The notes: generated by a model from the letters alone, not told the origin. A stretch of DNA of 64,000 nucleotides from DASXRU01 sp039933315 (GCA_039933315.1 JBDTOI010000002.1:1-64000); one strand, 5' to 3'; positions 1 to 8,388 are shown, counted from the stretch's first letter. Numbers and translations are program-made.

Positions 1-846
1 CCTTTGACGCCAGGTGAAATTGAGGAGATCGAGCGCCTGGTCAACTATCACATCTTGCGCAACGAGAACGTCGAAACAAACGAGATGGCGGTCGAAGAAG
101 CTATGCGTTCGGGCGCGATGGCTCTGTTTGGCGAGAAGTATGGCGAGAAGGTGCGGGTGCTTTCGATCAAGGGGGCGGAAGACATTTTTTCGAAAGAACT
201 TTGCGGCGGCACTCATGTGCGCGCAACCGGCGATATCGGAGTTTTCAAGATCACCAGCGATGAGTCGATCGCTTCCGGAGTTCGGCGAATACGCGCAATT
301 ACCGGCGTCGACGCTTACGAACGTTTTCGTGAGGACGAACTGCTAATCACTCAGGTCACGAGTGGCTTAAGGACGTCCCGGACTGAGTTGCCGGCCGTGA
401 TCGGCAAACTCCAGGACGAACTAAAGAAGGCACGGCGCGAAGCAGAAGAGCTGCGTATGAAGATCGCCAGTGGTCCACTAACATCCTCATCAACAAATGG
501 AGACGAGTCACGCGAGATTGCCGGCGTTAGGGTCGTGGCTCGTGAAACCAATGGCCTGGATGCTGCGGGCATGCGTCAACTTTCAGATACCTTGCTCGCG
601 CGAATAAAGTCAGGCGTGGTGGTCCTGGGTCGCAACAGCGACGGCAAGGTGTCCCTCATCGTGCGCACTTCGCCTGATCTCACCGGACGAGTCCCGGCCG
701 GCCAGGTGATTAAAGAGATCGCCCCCATAGTCGGAGGTCGTGGCGGTGGGAAAACCGACATGGCTGAAGGCGGCGGCACCCAACCTGATAAGCTGGCCGA
801 GGCTCTCGAAGCCAGCTACAACGTAATCGAAAAGTTACTGAGTTAG
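1..846 (+). CDS. alaS: Alanyl-tRNA synthetase, C-terminal part (5' end outside window)
   Basis: Only about the last 281 residues of a protein that is usually about 880 residues long are in the window; the reading frame is open from base 1. AlaRS charges tRNA(Ala) and clears mischarged Ser/Gly-tRNA(Ala). The part seen is the editing domain, with the zinc-binding motif CGGTH near residue 68 (the HxxxH half lies upstream), then a coiled-coil linker and the DHHA1/C-Ala domain with its glycine-rich stretch GGRGGGKTDMAEGGG near the end. Nothing is missing from this part and it ends in a clean TAG. The following gene is on the opposite strand. The family assignment is secure. Confidence 0.96.
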   Translation, partial: PLTPGEIEEIERLVNYHILRNENVETNEMAVEEAMRSGAMALFGEKYGEKVRVLSIKGAEDIFSKELCGGTHVRATGDIGVFKITSDESIASGVRRIRAITGVDAYERFREDELLITQVTSGLRTSRTELPAVIGKLQDELKKARREAEELRMKIASGPLTSSSTNGDESREIAGVRVVARETNGLDAAGMRQLSDTLLARIKSGVVVLGRNSDGKVSLIVRTSPDLTGRVPAGQVIKEIAPIVGGRGGGKTDMAEGGGTQPDKLAEALEASYNVIEKLLS

Positions 847-987
847 GACCGACGAAATCTTTGTCGTTCTGCGCTTATCGACGCTCTCAGCGTCTGAGCG
901 GTGTTCCTCTACGGGAATCACCGCAGAGCCGCTGAAAGCGCCGATGTTGCTAAGCGCATTCTTAACTGATGTGCTGGCCCTGGAAAG

Positions 988-1332
988 CTACATAGTCCTC
1001 TGCTTGTCCGTTAGCGCGATGCCCATCTTCTCGAGCGTTGCCCGATTCAGCGTGCCGGTGACTTTGATCGTCTCGGCTGTCTGGTATTTCTTCAGGCCCG
1101 TGCGTGTGTCTGTATCAAGCTTGCCGCTTTGCTCGCCTGCGTAAAAGCCACGGTCCTTGAGAATCCCCTGAGCTTGCTTCACCTGATCCTTGTTAGCGCG
1201 GAAAACTGGACCACGTTTCTTCTTTGTTGCAGCAGCAGTAGTGCTGCCGGAAGAAGAGTTTGTGTTCTGCGTGGCTGATACCAGCGAAGAAGCGAAGAGG
1301 AGCGAAAGTACTACCGTAAGGAATTTTTTCAT
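988..1332 (-). CDS. Secreted peptidoglycan-binding domain protein
   Basis: A 114-residue protein with a typical signal peptide (MKKFLTVVLSLLFASSLVSA), a short Ser/Thr/Lys-rich linker and one C-terminal peptidoglycan-binding type 1 domain (about residues 48-110). Recognisable elements of that domain are VKQAQGILKDRGFYAG, a GKLDTDTRTGLKKYQ stretch and GTLNRATLEKMG. No catalytic domain is attached, so it probably only binds the wall or acts with a separate hydrolase. A lytic transglycosylase lies divergently on its other side (from position 1796). The ATG start is followed directly by Lys-Lys of the signal peptide, which supports it. Confidence 0.85.
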   Translation of the reverse strand: MKKFLTVVLSLLFASSLVSATQNTNSSSGSTTAAATKKKRGPVFRANKDQVKQAQGILKDRGFYAGEQSGKLDTDTRTGLKKYQTAETIKVTGTLNRATLEKMGIALTDKQRTM

Positions 1333-1795
1333 TGTCTTGTCCTTTGTTGGTGAGGCGCGGGTGTGCGCCGGTTTAAGTTACTAAGACTCTACTGATTGTA
1401 GAGCGGGCGTATCTTAAGGAGCGGATGTGAGATTTCAAAGGCGAAGCCGATCAACCGCGGTGCTGGCTTGCTGCCAACCTTTTTGCAAGGACTATAGCCG
1501 GCGGTACCCCATCCAGAAGCATTGATGGCTCCCTTCGCTTAGCGTTTGACCAAGGTAGAAATTGCCTGGTTTGACGGGTCGAAAAATCTCTCCAAGCCCA
1601 ACCTGCACAACACTTCCCTAGAGAACACGCACTGTATTAACCATGTTGCGACTGGTTGAACATCGTGGTACTATCACTGGGCTCGAGAAGAGCTTCTTGT
1701 TCTTGCCCAAATTCCTCGGACCCGAACTCCTGTACAGCCTGCTGAGCGTTTCGACACGAGTTTTCTCAACGAATCTGCCAGTTTGAAGGAACCTG
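1333..1795. other. 463-bp divergent intergenic region; possible structured leaders
   Basis: This region lies between two divergently transcribed cell-wall genes and must carry both promoters. I see no credible protein gene; a minus-strand ORF at 1618-1827 runs into the transglycosylase and looks accidental. On the minus strand, around 1440-1565, several short complementary segments (for example CCATC with GATGG around a ten-base loop) suggest a folded 5' leader for the peptidoglycan-binding protein. I could not assign it to a known riboswitch class. No tRNA-like or terminator sequence was recognised. Confidence 0.4.
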
Positions 1796-2608
1796 ATGAC
1801 AAAAAGTTTTTGGATAACAGTTCTCACCTTACTGGTCGCTGTTCCTGCCGCAGCGCAAAGTAGTGGCTATCGATATGATAATTTTGACACCCGGAACGGT
1901 GTCAGAGTTCAAATGCAGCCAGTCACCGTGCGTCCCCGTTCTATCAAGGGCCGGCCGCAGCCCCGTCGCGCCGCCATTCAGAACGAGAATCTGGTGCGGC
2001 TCAATTCGATGGTCTACTCATCGCCCAGCGTGAGCACCGCGAGCACTAGTAAATCGCTGGATGGTTTCACAACCGGGGACTCTACCGTTGATAGCTTCAT
2101 AGTTGATTCGGGAACTCGCAACGGAGTTGACCCGGTGTTGCTGTATGCCATCATGCATCAGGAATCTACTTTCAAGCAGCGCGCGCTCTCACCCAAAGGT
2201 GCAAGTGGACTGATGCAGTTAATGCCTCCTACCGCACGGCGTTTCGGAGTTACAAAGATATGGGATCCCCGGCAGAACATCGAAGGCGGTGCGCGCTATG
2301 TACGGTTTTTGCTGAACTACTTTGGCGATGTGCGGCTGGCCCTGGCCGGATACAATGCCGGAGAGGGCGCAGTGGAAAAATACGGACGCCAGATTCCCCC
2401 TTATCAGGAAACCCAGGAATATGTTCGCCGGATTTATCGGCGCTACTCTTTGATGCGTGATCCACAGGCACTGGAGGACGCGCGCAGAGTTACGCCAATG
2501 CAAATGGCTTCGGTACGATCCCAGGCTCCGGTAGCTCTCAATGTGTATGAGCGCTCCGTTTTTGCCGTGAAGTTGCCTGATGGGCGTCTGCAGCTGGTTA
2601 GCCAGTAG
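1796..2608 (+). CDS. Lytic transglycosylase, SLT domain (exported)
   Basis: A 270-residue protein with a cleavable signal peptide (ends PAAAQ near residue 21) and a low-complexity segment to about residue 95. A C-terminal SLT/lysozyme-like domain follows (about 100-225). The catalytic Glu is Glu123 in HQESTF. The other family motifs are present: SPKGASGLMQLMPPTA, then ALAGYNAGEGAVEKYG and the distal Tyr region QETQEYVRRIY. The family cleaves the MurNAc-GlcNAc bond with formation of 1,6-anhydroMurNAc, in the periplasm. The start has a good ribosome site (AAGGA seven bases upstream). It stands divergent to the peptidoglycan-binding protein, which suggests a shared cell-wall role. Confidence 0.92.
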   Translation: MTKSFWITVLTLLVAVPAAAQSSGYRYDNFDTRNGVRVQMQPVTVRPRSIKGRPQPRRAAIQNENLVRLNSMVYSSPSVSTASTSKSLDGFTTGDSTVDSFIVDSGTRNGVDPVLLYAIMHQESTFKQRALSPKGASGLMQLMPPTARRFGVTKIWDPRQNIEGGARYVRFLLNYFGDVRLALAGYNAGEGAVEKYGRQIPPYQETQEYVRRIYRRYSLMRDPQALEDARRVTPMQMASVRSQAPVALNVYERSVFAVKLPDGRLQLVSQ

Positions 2609-2749
2609 CGGCTTACTCAAAGCTCTTTACCCACGAGGCGGATCTTGTAATCAAGGTCCGCCTCGCTTTGTGTTTCGGCCCGACTGGTATTTCTGTATGA
2701 TTACTGGCTCGTCGCATTGTCCTGTAGGTGAGGTAAGAACCCACAACAC

Positions 2750-4204
2750 TTGTCCAATAACAACGTCATTTCTGAAACAGGCGAAGAGCTCGACGAGTTG
2801 GTCGCGCGCCGAGTTTTGATTGTTACGAACTACGCGAGAGCTGCTTTTCAAACCCAACTGGCTTCTGCCGGTTACGAGACGTTGGCAACAACGACCGGGA
2901 TGGCGCTAACGGCGTCGGCAGAGTTTGAGCCGGACATCCTGTTGCTGGAATTGGGCAATGAGGAAGGCGCTGAAGAAAGTGATCAGTTTACCCTCGTGCG
3001 ACAACTTCGGGCGAAGGCCGCAACGCACGCGCTACCCATAGTTTTGGTCTTTGATCAGGACGGATCTGCTCTGCGGCAAACTGCCTTAAATTTTGGAGTG
3101 GACGACTACTTTGGGACTGCCACTCCCTTTCCCGAAGTGAAGGCAAGGTTGGAAGGGCTGTTCTGGCGCGTCGAGGCCGGCCGTCGCGCTGCAGCCGTGG
3201 CGGGTAATCGACGCCTGGAGATTGAGAACTTCCTGCTGTTACTCGACGCAGTCCGTGAGGACAGTAGTGCAGGCCTACAGGGATCGCTGGCTGTACTCAG
3301 GATCTCTAATCGAGGCTGGGTGTCCCCACCCGCACGCGGAGCAGCGACCAGAGGGGGAATACTTAAGAAGCTTTTCGGGTTCTTGAAACTTCATCTGCGA
3401 CGTCTGGACTCGGTTGCGTTCTATGGACCCGATGCGCTTATCACTTACTTGCCGGGTCTGAATGCCGCGGCCGCGGCGGAGGCGCTTTCCACAATCCGGA
3501 AAATATTTGTGCAAGACTACGAGGGAACTGACATCACCATTGGCCTGGCATCTTTTCCCGCTGATTCAGTAGATGTTGAAAAGTTGCTCGAGCGGTGCGA
3601 AGCCGAAGCACAAGGAGCACCGCCAAAGTCAGTGACTAATCCACGGGCACACTCGGTTGAGTCTGAACACCTTGAGCTTGTCGTTTCGGAAGATAAAAAC
3701 GCGCCGGCGCCGCAAGAACAAATTGGAAGTTCACCGCTGCATGAGGGCGCGTCGGACCTACAGGACAAGCGGGAGACTTCTACCCGGCGTTTTGTTCCCG
3801 GCCGAATAGACCGGGCTGAGCAGCCGAACCTGTCCCGCCGTGTGTTGCTGGTCGTATCAGATGCGCAGCGTATGGCTAAACTTAACTCGCAACTGCGCTC
3901 GGCTGGGTACGAGGTGCGCGCCGCCTTTGATGGGGAACAGGCACTAAATCTCTTAAGAATAGAACGGCCTGGTTTAGTTGTGTTGGATTCCGACTTGCAT
4001 AAACTCGACGGCGTGGAGATTGTGCGTCGCCTATGGAAACAGGGCGGCGGCACACTGGCCACTCCCGTGCTCTTTCTGAACTCGCTGGGGGATCAGGGCG
4101 TATCTGAAGAGGCGAGGGCCTTCGGCGTGCGCAAGATCCTCGTGGCTCCTTTCGATTCCGGTGAGTTGCTGGCGAGCGTGGAGAATTTGGTAAACAATCG
4201 ATGA
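2750..4204 (+). CDS. REC - degenerate GGDEF - REC signalling protein
   Basis: A 484-residue protein with a TTG start. Residues about 20-145 fold-match a response-regulator receiver, but the phosphoacceptor Asp is Glu (ILLLEL). Residues about 160-290 resemble a GGDEF domain that has lost its signature: YGPDAL stands where GGDEF should be. A Ser/Pro/Glu-rich linker follows. Residues about 363-484 form a second receiver with a possible phosphoacceptor in VVLDSDL, but the Lys usually before the conserved Pro is missing (VAPF). It cannot be a normal diguanylate cyclase; a binding or scaffold role is more likely. The 3' neighbour starts within about ten bases, so the two may be co-transcribed. Confidence 0.75.
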   Translation: MSNNNVISETGEELDELVARRVLIVTNYARAAFQTQLASAGYETLATTTGMALTASAEFEPDILLLELGNEEGAEESDQFTLVRQLRAKAATHALPIVLVFDQDGSALRQTALNFGVDDYFGTATPFPEVKARLEGLFWRVEAGRRAAAVAGNRRLEIENFLLLLDAVREDSSAGLQGSLAVLRISNRGWVSPPARGAATRGGILKKLFGFLKLHLRRLDSVAFYGPDALITYLPGLNAAAAAEALSTIRKIFVQDYEGTDITIGLASFPADSVDVEKLLERCEAEAQGAPPKSVTNPRAHSVESEHLELVVSEDKNAPAPQEQIGSSPLHEGASDLQDKRETSTRRFVPGRIDRAEQPNLSRRVLLVVSDAQRMAKLNSQLRSAGYEVRAAFDGEQALNLLRIERPGLVVLDSDLHKLDGVEIVRRLWKQGGGTLATPVLFLNSLGDQGVSEEARAFGVRKILVAPFDSGELLASVENLVNNR

Positions 4205-4214
4205 GGTGAAGCTG

Positions 4215-4808
4215 ATGCATTGCACCAACTGCGGTTCCCACATTCCTGCCGGAGTTCGCTTCTGTGCTAATTGCGGATCGGCGGCACCTGATCCCGAGGA
4301 GACCCGCATTGCGCGGTCGCAGTCGGGCGTCCCAGAGCGTCAACCCATTGATGATGACCTGGAACACGTTATCTTCACGACCCGACCAACGCTTATTTTT
4401 GTGAAGTTGGGTTATGCCGCAGCCGTGATCGGCGCAATCCTATTAACCGTGCTCCTGGCGATGATCCCCGGAATCGAAGTTCCCTTTTACGTATCGCTGC
4501 CGCTAGCCCTGTCGCTGCTGTTGATTCCAGCCTACTACCATCTAAAGCGAAACATGTTGCGGTACACACTGACGGATTCGAAGATTGAGATTGATTACGG
4601 GCTCATTGCCAGGACCACACGCAACATTCCTCTGAGCAAAATCCAGGATGTCACGGTTTCGGCAAGTATGGTCCAACGTCTCTTAGGATTTGGTGATGTG
4701 ATAGTTGATAATGCCAGCGAGGAGGGCGGGACAACTGTTCTAAGGAACATCAATAAACCCCGTCATTATGCCGATTTGCTCCTGCGCGAGCTTCGCCGCT
4801 GGCAGTAA
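4215..4808 (+). CDS. Zinc-ribbon / bacterial PH-like membrane protein
   Basis: A 197-residue protein. The N-terminus is a zinc ribbon with two CxxC knuckles (CTNCG and CANCG). Two hydrophobic segments follow (about residues 68-90 and 92-112), then a bPH2-type domain (DUF304/YdbS-like): YTLTDSKIEI, GLIARTTRNIPLSKIQDV and GDVIVDNASEEGG. Such proteins are membrane-anchored and of largely unknown function. A GTG three codons upstream (4206) is possible, but the ATG at 4215 has GAGGTGAA at ideal spacing. It follows the REC-GGDEF-REC gene by only ten bases, which suggests one transcript. Confidence 0.82.
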   Translation: MHCTNCGSHIPAGVRFCANCGSAAPDPEETRIARSQSGVPERQPIDDDLEHVIFTTRPTLIFVKLGYAAAVIGAILLTVLLAMIPGIEVPFYVSLPLALSLLLIPAYYHLKRNMLRYTLTDSKIEIDYGLIARTTRNIPLSKIQDVTVSASMVQRLLGFGDVIVDNASEEGGTTVLRNINKPRHYADLLLRELRRWQ

Positions 4809-4911
4809 GGCGGATCCTTTAAGGTGTGCGGCAGATTCCCCACGGAACATTCAGGCTCTCCCGGGTTCTAATAGTAATTGTGGCGGTCTGTTTTCGTGAA
4901 AGGCTTTTCAT

Positions 4912-6075
4912 TTGCGGACTTTTTTTTCAATAGCGTGTCTCTTCTTGATGGGCGCAGTCGTGTTGCCCGTGGGGGCCAAGGTTGGAATCCCCAACAATGA
5001 GGCGGTTAAGACCTTACCTGATCAAATTGAGGGCTTTCGCGCGCGGGGACCGGCGGTAGTACCCGACGACGGCGGTTTCGAAGCCCGGTTGGTGGATTTC
5101 GGTGTACAGGCCAGGGCTGTGCGGGTCTATGCCTCCCAGAGCGGCGATCTATTTCAGGTTGAAGTCATTAAAACTATCAATGACTCTGGTGCATATTCTC
5201 TTCTAACTGCGCACCGAACGAATTCCCAGGAGATTAAGCTTGGATCTGTGGGCACAGCGGGTTTTGTTGAGGCAGCGCGAATCGCCTTCTTCAAGGGCAC
5301 AAACTTTGTAACGGTTACTCGCACCGGCAAAGAAAGCCCGAACGCTGATAAACTCATTGTGCTGGCGCGAAGTTTGGCCCAGGGTCTCGATGCTTCCGAG
5401 GATGACATCCCTGTTCTGGTGAGGCACCTTCCCTACTGGCAAACATCGCAGCCCTGGGCGCGGTACGCAGTAAGTTCCAATGGCCTGAAGCAGGATGTGC
5501 AGGGGCAACCGATCCTGAATGAAGTGAGTTTTGAAGGTGGTTCAGAGGCGGTCGCTGCCCGCTACGAGGCTTCAAACCTTGTAATTGTCGAATTCACAAC
5601 TCCACAGCTCGCGGGAGACAACGACCGGCGAATCACGGCAAAGATACCGGAGTTGCGTCAGACAGGACAGCCTGTTCCTTCCGCCTATCGGCGCGTAGGT
5701 AACTATTCGGTTTTCGTTTTCAACGCAACGGATGAAAAGACCGCAGCACGGCTAATAGACCAGGTGAAATATGAACAGGTAGTGCAGTGGCTGGGCGAGA
5801 ATCCGTACTGGTTTGAAAAAGCGCAAAGACTCTATGCCGGCACAACGGCCGGGGTACTAATCGCGGTTTTGCAGAGTTCCGGCCTTTCAATCCTGATTTG
5901 CCTGGCGATTGGTGGGGCCTTGGGAGGCATCCTTTTCCAGCAACGGCGAAAGAGTCAGAGTTCCACGGGGTACTCTGATGCTGGGGGGATGGTGCGGCTC
6001 AATATCGATGACATGACCGCGGAAAGCGATCCTGGAAAATTGCTGGGTGAGGCTTCGCCCCGATCCGTAAAATAA
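4912..6075 (+). CDS. Exported membrane-anchored protein, DUF6599-like
   Basis: A 387-residue protein starting at a TTG. It has a signal peptide (residues 1-22), a long periplasmic region and one membrane helix near residues 312-342, followed by a short basic cytoplasmic tail. The periplasmic part has two similar halves: the first begins LPDQIEGFRARGPAV, and each half contains a strand-rich segment about reading out charge and amplitude of a residue pattern I associate with DUF6599 of Acidobacteriota. The family assignment is from memory of pattern, not proven. No catalytic motif is visible. The stop is followed by a terminator hairpin. Confidence 0.6.
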   Translation: MRTFFSIACLFLMGAVVLPVGAKVGIPNNEAVKTLPDQIEGFRARGPAVVPDDGGFEARLVDFGVQARAVRVYASQSGDLFQVEVIKTINDSGAYSLLTAHRTNSQEIKLGSVGTAGFVEAARIAFFKGTNFVTVTRTGKESPNADKLIVLARSLAQGLDASEDDIPVLVRHLPYWQTSQPWARYAVSSNGLKQDVQGQPILNEVSFEGGSEAVAARYEASNLVIVEFTTPQLAGDNDRRITAKIPELRQTGQPVPSAYRRVGNYSVFVFNATDEKTAARLIDQVKYEQVVQWLGENPYWFEKAQRLYAGTTAGVLIAVLQSSGLSILICLAIGGALGGILFQQRRKSQSSTGYSDAGGMVRLNIDDMTAESDPGKLLGEASPRSVK

Positions 6076-6097
6076 GAGACGCCAGGCAGGAAAGCAA

Positions 6098-6130
6098 AAA
6101 CGCGGCTCGAGAAGTATCTCGGCCGCGTTT
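6098..6130 (-). terminator. Rho-independent terminator, best on the minus strand
   Basis: A nine-base-pair GC-rich outer stem (AAACGCGGC with GCCGCGTTT) encloses an inner CTCGAGA-like hairpin. Read on the minus strand the stem is followed by TTTTTGCTTT, the better U-run; read on the plus strand by TTTCTCT. It may therefore also end the 4912-6075 transcript, but it best fits termination of a minus-strand transcript coming from about 6390. Confidence 0.75.
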
Positions 6131-6388
6131 CTCTACCTGTAACCCGTGTTCTTTTAGCTTTGCGGGCTGCCGATCTTCCTGAGGAGGCTCCCCCAAGCCT
6201 CTGACAGGCGCAACCGGCAGCCCAGCAACGAATGCCCTTCGACCTATTCACCGACGACAACCCCGTTCCCCCGAAAGGGCCGCCGCCTGCTCCTGTTAAC
6301 AAGAGGACGCCTCCCCCAAAGCCTCCACTTATTTGGTCTCCGAGCCTGACCCGATTTACCCTTTTGTACCCTTCTTCGTTTAACTGAA
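6098..6388 (-). ncRNA. Candidate sigma-54-dependent small RNA (about 290 nt)
   Basis: No convincing ORF lies here, yet the minus strand has a promoter (6397-6414), strongly foldable sequence and a terminator (6098-6130). Folding elements seen directly include a nine-base-pair outer stem, CGGGCTGCC-type, between 6164-6172 and 6215-6223. It encloses a second hairpin made of CCTG...CAGG and AGAGGCT...AGCCTC around a G-rich loop. There is also a near-perfect 16-base palindrome around GTTAAC at about 6292-6307. A G-rich motif GGCTT(T)GGGGGAG occurs twice. It does not match RNase P, tmRNA, SRP or 6S RNA as I know them. Expression is inferred. Confidence 0.45.
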
Positions 6389-6396
6389 ATCTCTTT

Positions 6397-6414
6397 TAGC
6401 AATGAGTGTGCCAA
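6397..6414 (-). promoter_or_regulatory. Sigma-54 (-24/-12) promoter
   Basis: On the minus strand the sequence is TTGGCACACTCATTGCTA. It matches the RpoN consensus TGGCAC-N5-TTGCT at every conserved base, with exactly ten bases between the GG and GC dinucleotides. It points into the candidate small RNA; the expected start is near 6388. A ten-base exact match would arise by chance only about 0.12 times in 64 kb counting both strands. No enhancer-binding protein gene is in the window. Confidence 0.55.
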
Positions 6415-6614
6415 TACCAAAATAAGATTCGTCAACATTCGACGCTGGCCTCAAACCCTCGAAAAATTACGGAAAACATGGGTCTCGGTTTAATGGTCCC
6501 CATCCAGACAGGGGCGGAGCGCACGAGAGTCTGTAAATCTTCAATACAGTCCACAAGAACCGCTGCACGAAAATCAATCGTCCAACACCTTGGTAGCTTG
6601 AGTGGGGGTTGCTT

Positions 6615-7169
6615 TTAGAAGTTCTCGGGTCGAAAGGGTCGTCCATAAAACTCCTGGTAGAGCCAACCGAGCACGCGCACTTCTGCGGTGCAAAGAGTTT
6701 CCAACCAGCAGTTCATAAGAAAATTGGTGCGGGCATTGGCGGCGGGAATCTTTTCTGACTCTGTCACTATTGAGGACTGAGCAGCTATGTCGAGTTGATA
6801 CGCTGCGGTTATGTCCTCCGTTGCTTTGGTCGCAGTATCCAGCGCGTTCAGCAGTTGGCACATCCACTGATGGAGTTCGTGTTCACTGCTATGTTCGGAG
6901 AGTGCCTGCAGTATGCCAATGGCCACCCGGTCTTCGGCTCGATTGAAAACGAACACATTTTCGCCTGTCTGGCGGCTCTGTTCCTGTTTCCACTGGAACA
7001 GTTCTTCAACCTTTGGGTTGCGGACCACGCCCACACGTTGGTCGAAGTTGAGAAACCACTCGATAACATCGGGTAAAGAATCAACGTCAATCGCCCCACG
7101 ATCATTGCGGCCCAAAGGAGGTTGGGTAACTACGGGCCCCGCGCTTTGACCAGGTTTTGATTCCGACAT
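6615..7169 (-). CDS. Hypothetical protein
   Basis: A 184-residue, mostly helical, soluble protein that I do not recognise. No signal peptide or membrane segment is seen. It is acidic in the N-terminal half, has a central Gln/Glu/Lys-rich helix near residue 50 and a distinctive aromatic C-terminus (WLYQEFYGRPFRPENF). The ATG at 7169 is chosen over a TTG at 7184 because it directly follows the asparaginase stop codon (TAACATG), a typical coupled arrangement. It is therefore probably co-transcribed with the asparaginase gene. A role in amino-acid metabolism is only suggested by that position. Confidence 0.6.
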   Translation of the reverse strand: MSESKPGQSAGPVVTQPPLGRNDRGAIDVDSLPDVIEWFLNFDQRVGVVRNPKVEELFQWKQEQSRQTGENVFVFNRAEDRVAIGILQALSEHSSEHELHQWMCQLLNALDTATKATEDITAAYQLDIAAQSSIVTESEKIPAANARTNFLMNCWLETLCTAEVRVLGWLYQEFYGRPFRPENF

Positions 7170-7170
7170 G

Positions 7171-8259
7171 TTAGCTCTGAACAACCTGTTGCCCGGGAGT
7201 TTGATCCAGCTCGAATGAGGCCCGCACCTCGCCGACTATGTCTCCGCGACGGTTTGTTACAGGAAAGAAGGCATAGGAACCAACTGCTTCAAGCGATGCA
7301 TCTTTCAGCACTCCCAGCTGACGAAGCGCCTCGATGACTACCGTAGGACGTGCCCGGCGATCTTCCCCATCTTCAATTTTCAGCGCCAGACCCATCCCGC
7401 GTGGCCAATCCGGACAGGGCAGCACACCCACCGTGTAAACACCTTCCGCTCCGACTTTTGAGATCAAGCGGCCACCGGCGGCTTTTATCATTTCTGTATC
7501 CAGGCGCTCGGTTGTCCCGCCCACCATCTCTGGATGATTAACCATCGCTCCCACGACTCGCCGGCATGCTTCTCGTGTATCCGGATCAAAATCGGATGGT
7601 GGATTAACGAGACGAGCGTACATTTGCGCCATGGCCCGGACAGTTATGCCAAAGACCGGGACACCGCACCCATCCACCGCTACCGACATATCCTCCGTCT
7701 TATTCCCGGAAAACTGGGCTACCGTGCGTCCGATGAGCAGCTGCACGGGATTCTCGGGTTGGTCGTAGCTTTCCGTAGGTGCGTTTAGATGACGCGCCAG
7801 CGCCAGCATGCCCGCGTGTTTCCCGGAGCAATTGTTTTGCAGGACATTTGGCTCAGTTGCTGACTCGCGCAGTTGACGCGCAACTTCCGGACTGAAAGGC
7901 TCGTGGATCCCGCACTTCAAAGCGCCCTGATCAAGTCCAATCTTGTCCAGCATGGAACGCACAGCATCAGTGTGAATAGACTCGCCGCTGTGTGAGCCGC
8001 AGGCCACGGCAATTTCCTTTTCGGTAAAGCCAAACCGGTCCGCCGCACCCGAGGCGACCAGGGGCAACGCCTGGTGCGGTTTGCATGACGAGCGCAGGAA
8101 AGTGACGGTGTTAGGCGATCCTATTTGGGCCAGCAATTCGCCCTCGGGATCAACAGCAACGATATGCCCCCGGTGACGTGATTCGGTTATTGCGCCGCGA
8201 CGAACCTCGACGAGAGGCGCAGGCGGCGGAATATCGTCGTTCATACGATTCTTGTTCAT
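7171..8259 (-). CDS. L-asparaginase II family protein
   Basis: A 362-residue protein of the Asparaginase_II (PF06089-type) family, distinct from AnsA/AnsB and from the plant type. It hydrolyses L-asparagine to aspartate and ammonia in the cytoplasm. Conserved blocks include FLRSSCKPHQALPL, CGSHSGE, NNCSGKHAGMLAL, DGCGVPVF and the terminal CPDWPRGMGLALKI region. A longer ORF reaches 8346 but runs into a terminator hairpin, so I use the ATG at 8259; the ATG at 8244 is also possible. It is followed without a gap by a hypothetical gene. Confidence 0.88.
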   Translation of the reverse strand: MNKNRMNDDIPPPAPLVEVRRGAITESRHRGHIVAVDPEGELLAQIGSPNTVTFLRSSCKPHQALPLVASGAADRFGFTEKEIAVACGSHSGESIHTDAVRSMLDKIGLDQGALKCGIHEPFSPEVARQLRESATEPNVLQNNCSGKHAGMLALARHLNAPTESYDQPENPVQLLIGRTVAQFSGNKTEDMSVAVDGCGVPVFGITVRAMAQMYARLVNPPSDFDPDTREACRRVVGAMVNHPEMVGGTTERLDTEMIKAAGGRLISKVGAEGVYTVGVLPCPDWPRGMGLALKIEDGEDRRARPTVVIEALRQLGVLKDASLEAVGSYAFFPVTNRRGDIVGEVRASFELDQTPGQQVVQS

Positions 8260-8324
8260 TTGTGTATTTGAGTTTGCGGCCTGATTGTAACGTGGCAGAG
8301 TCGCTGTAGCTAGACCGGGAAACA

Positions 8325-8366
8325 AAAACGAGAGTGAAACTGGCAATCAGCTTCACTCTCGTTTTC
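8325..8366 (-). terminator. Rho-independent terminator of the 3D-domain gene
   Basis: A stem of about 13 base pairs (AACGAGAGTGAA with TTCACTCTCGTT) with a loop of about 13 bases. On the minus strand it is followed by TTTTTGTTT. It lies 23 bases after the stop of the gene at 8389-8997 and separates it from the asparaginase gene. Confidence 0.88.
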
Positions 8367-8388
8367 TATTGCAAATCTGCGGTGCTGG

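Noticed and set aside
1618..1827. 69-codon minus-strand ORF in the divergent gap
   Set aside because: It overlaps the transglycosylase start, lacks a ribosome site and has no known pattern.
3517..4062. 181-codon minus-strand ORF
   Set aside because: Ser/Arg-rich shadow opposite the REC-GGDEF-REC gene.
5955..6302. 115-codon minus-strand ORF
   Set aside because: It spans the end of the 4912 gene and the terminator and has no domain-like sequence.
6232..6387. 51-residue proline-rich plus-strand ORF
   Set aside because: It starts MPFDLFTDD and has PPKGPPPAPV, but no ribosome site. It lies opposite the candidate small RNA. A short peptide cannot be excluded.
6098..6388. RNase P RNA, tmRNA, SRP RNA or 6S RNA
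   Set aside because: The conserved cores of these RNAs were not found in either strand of this region.
7171..8346. Longer asparaginase start at 8346
   Set aside because: It begins inside the terminator hairpin of the 3D-domain gene; a start at 8259 fits family length.
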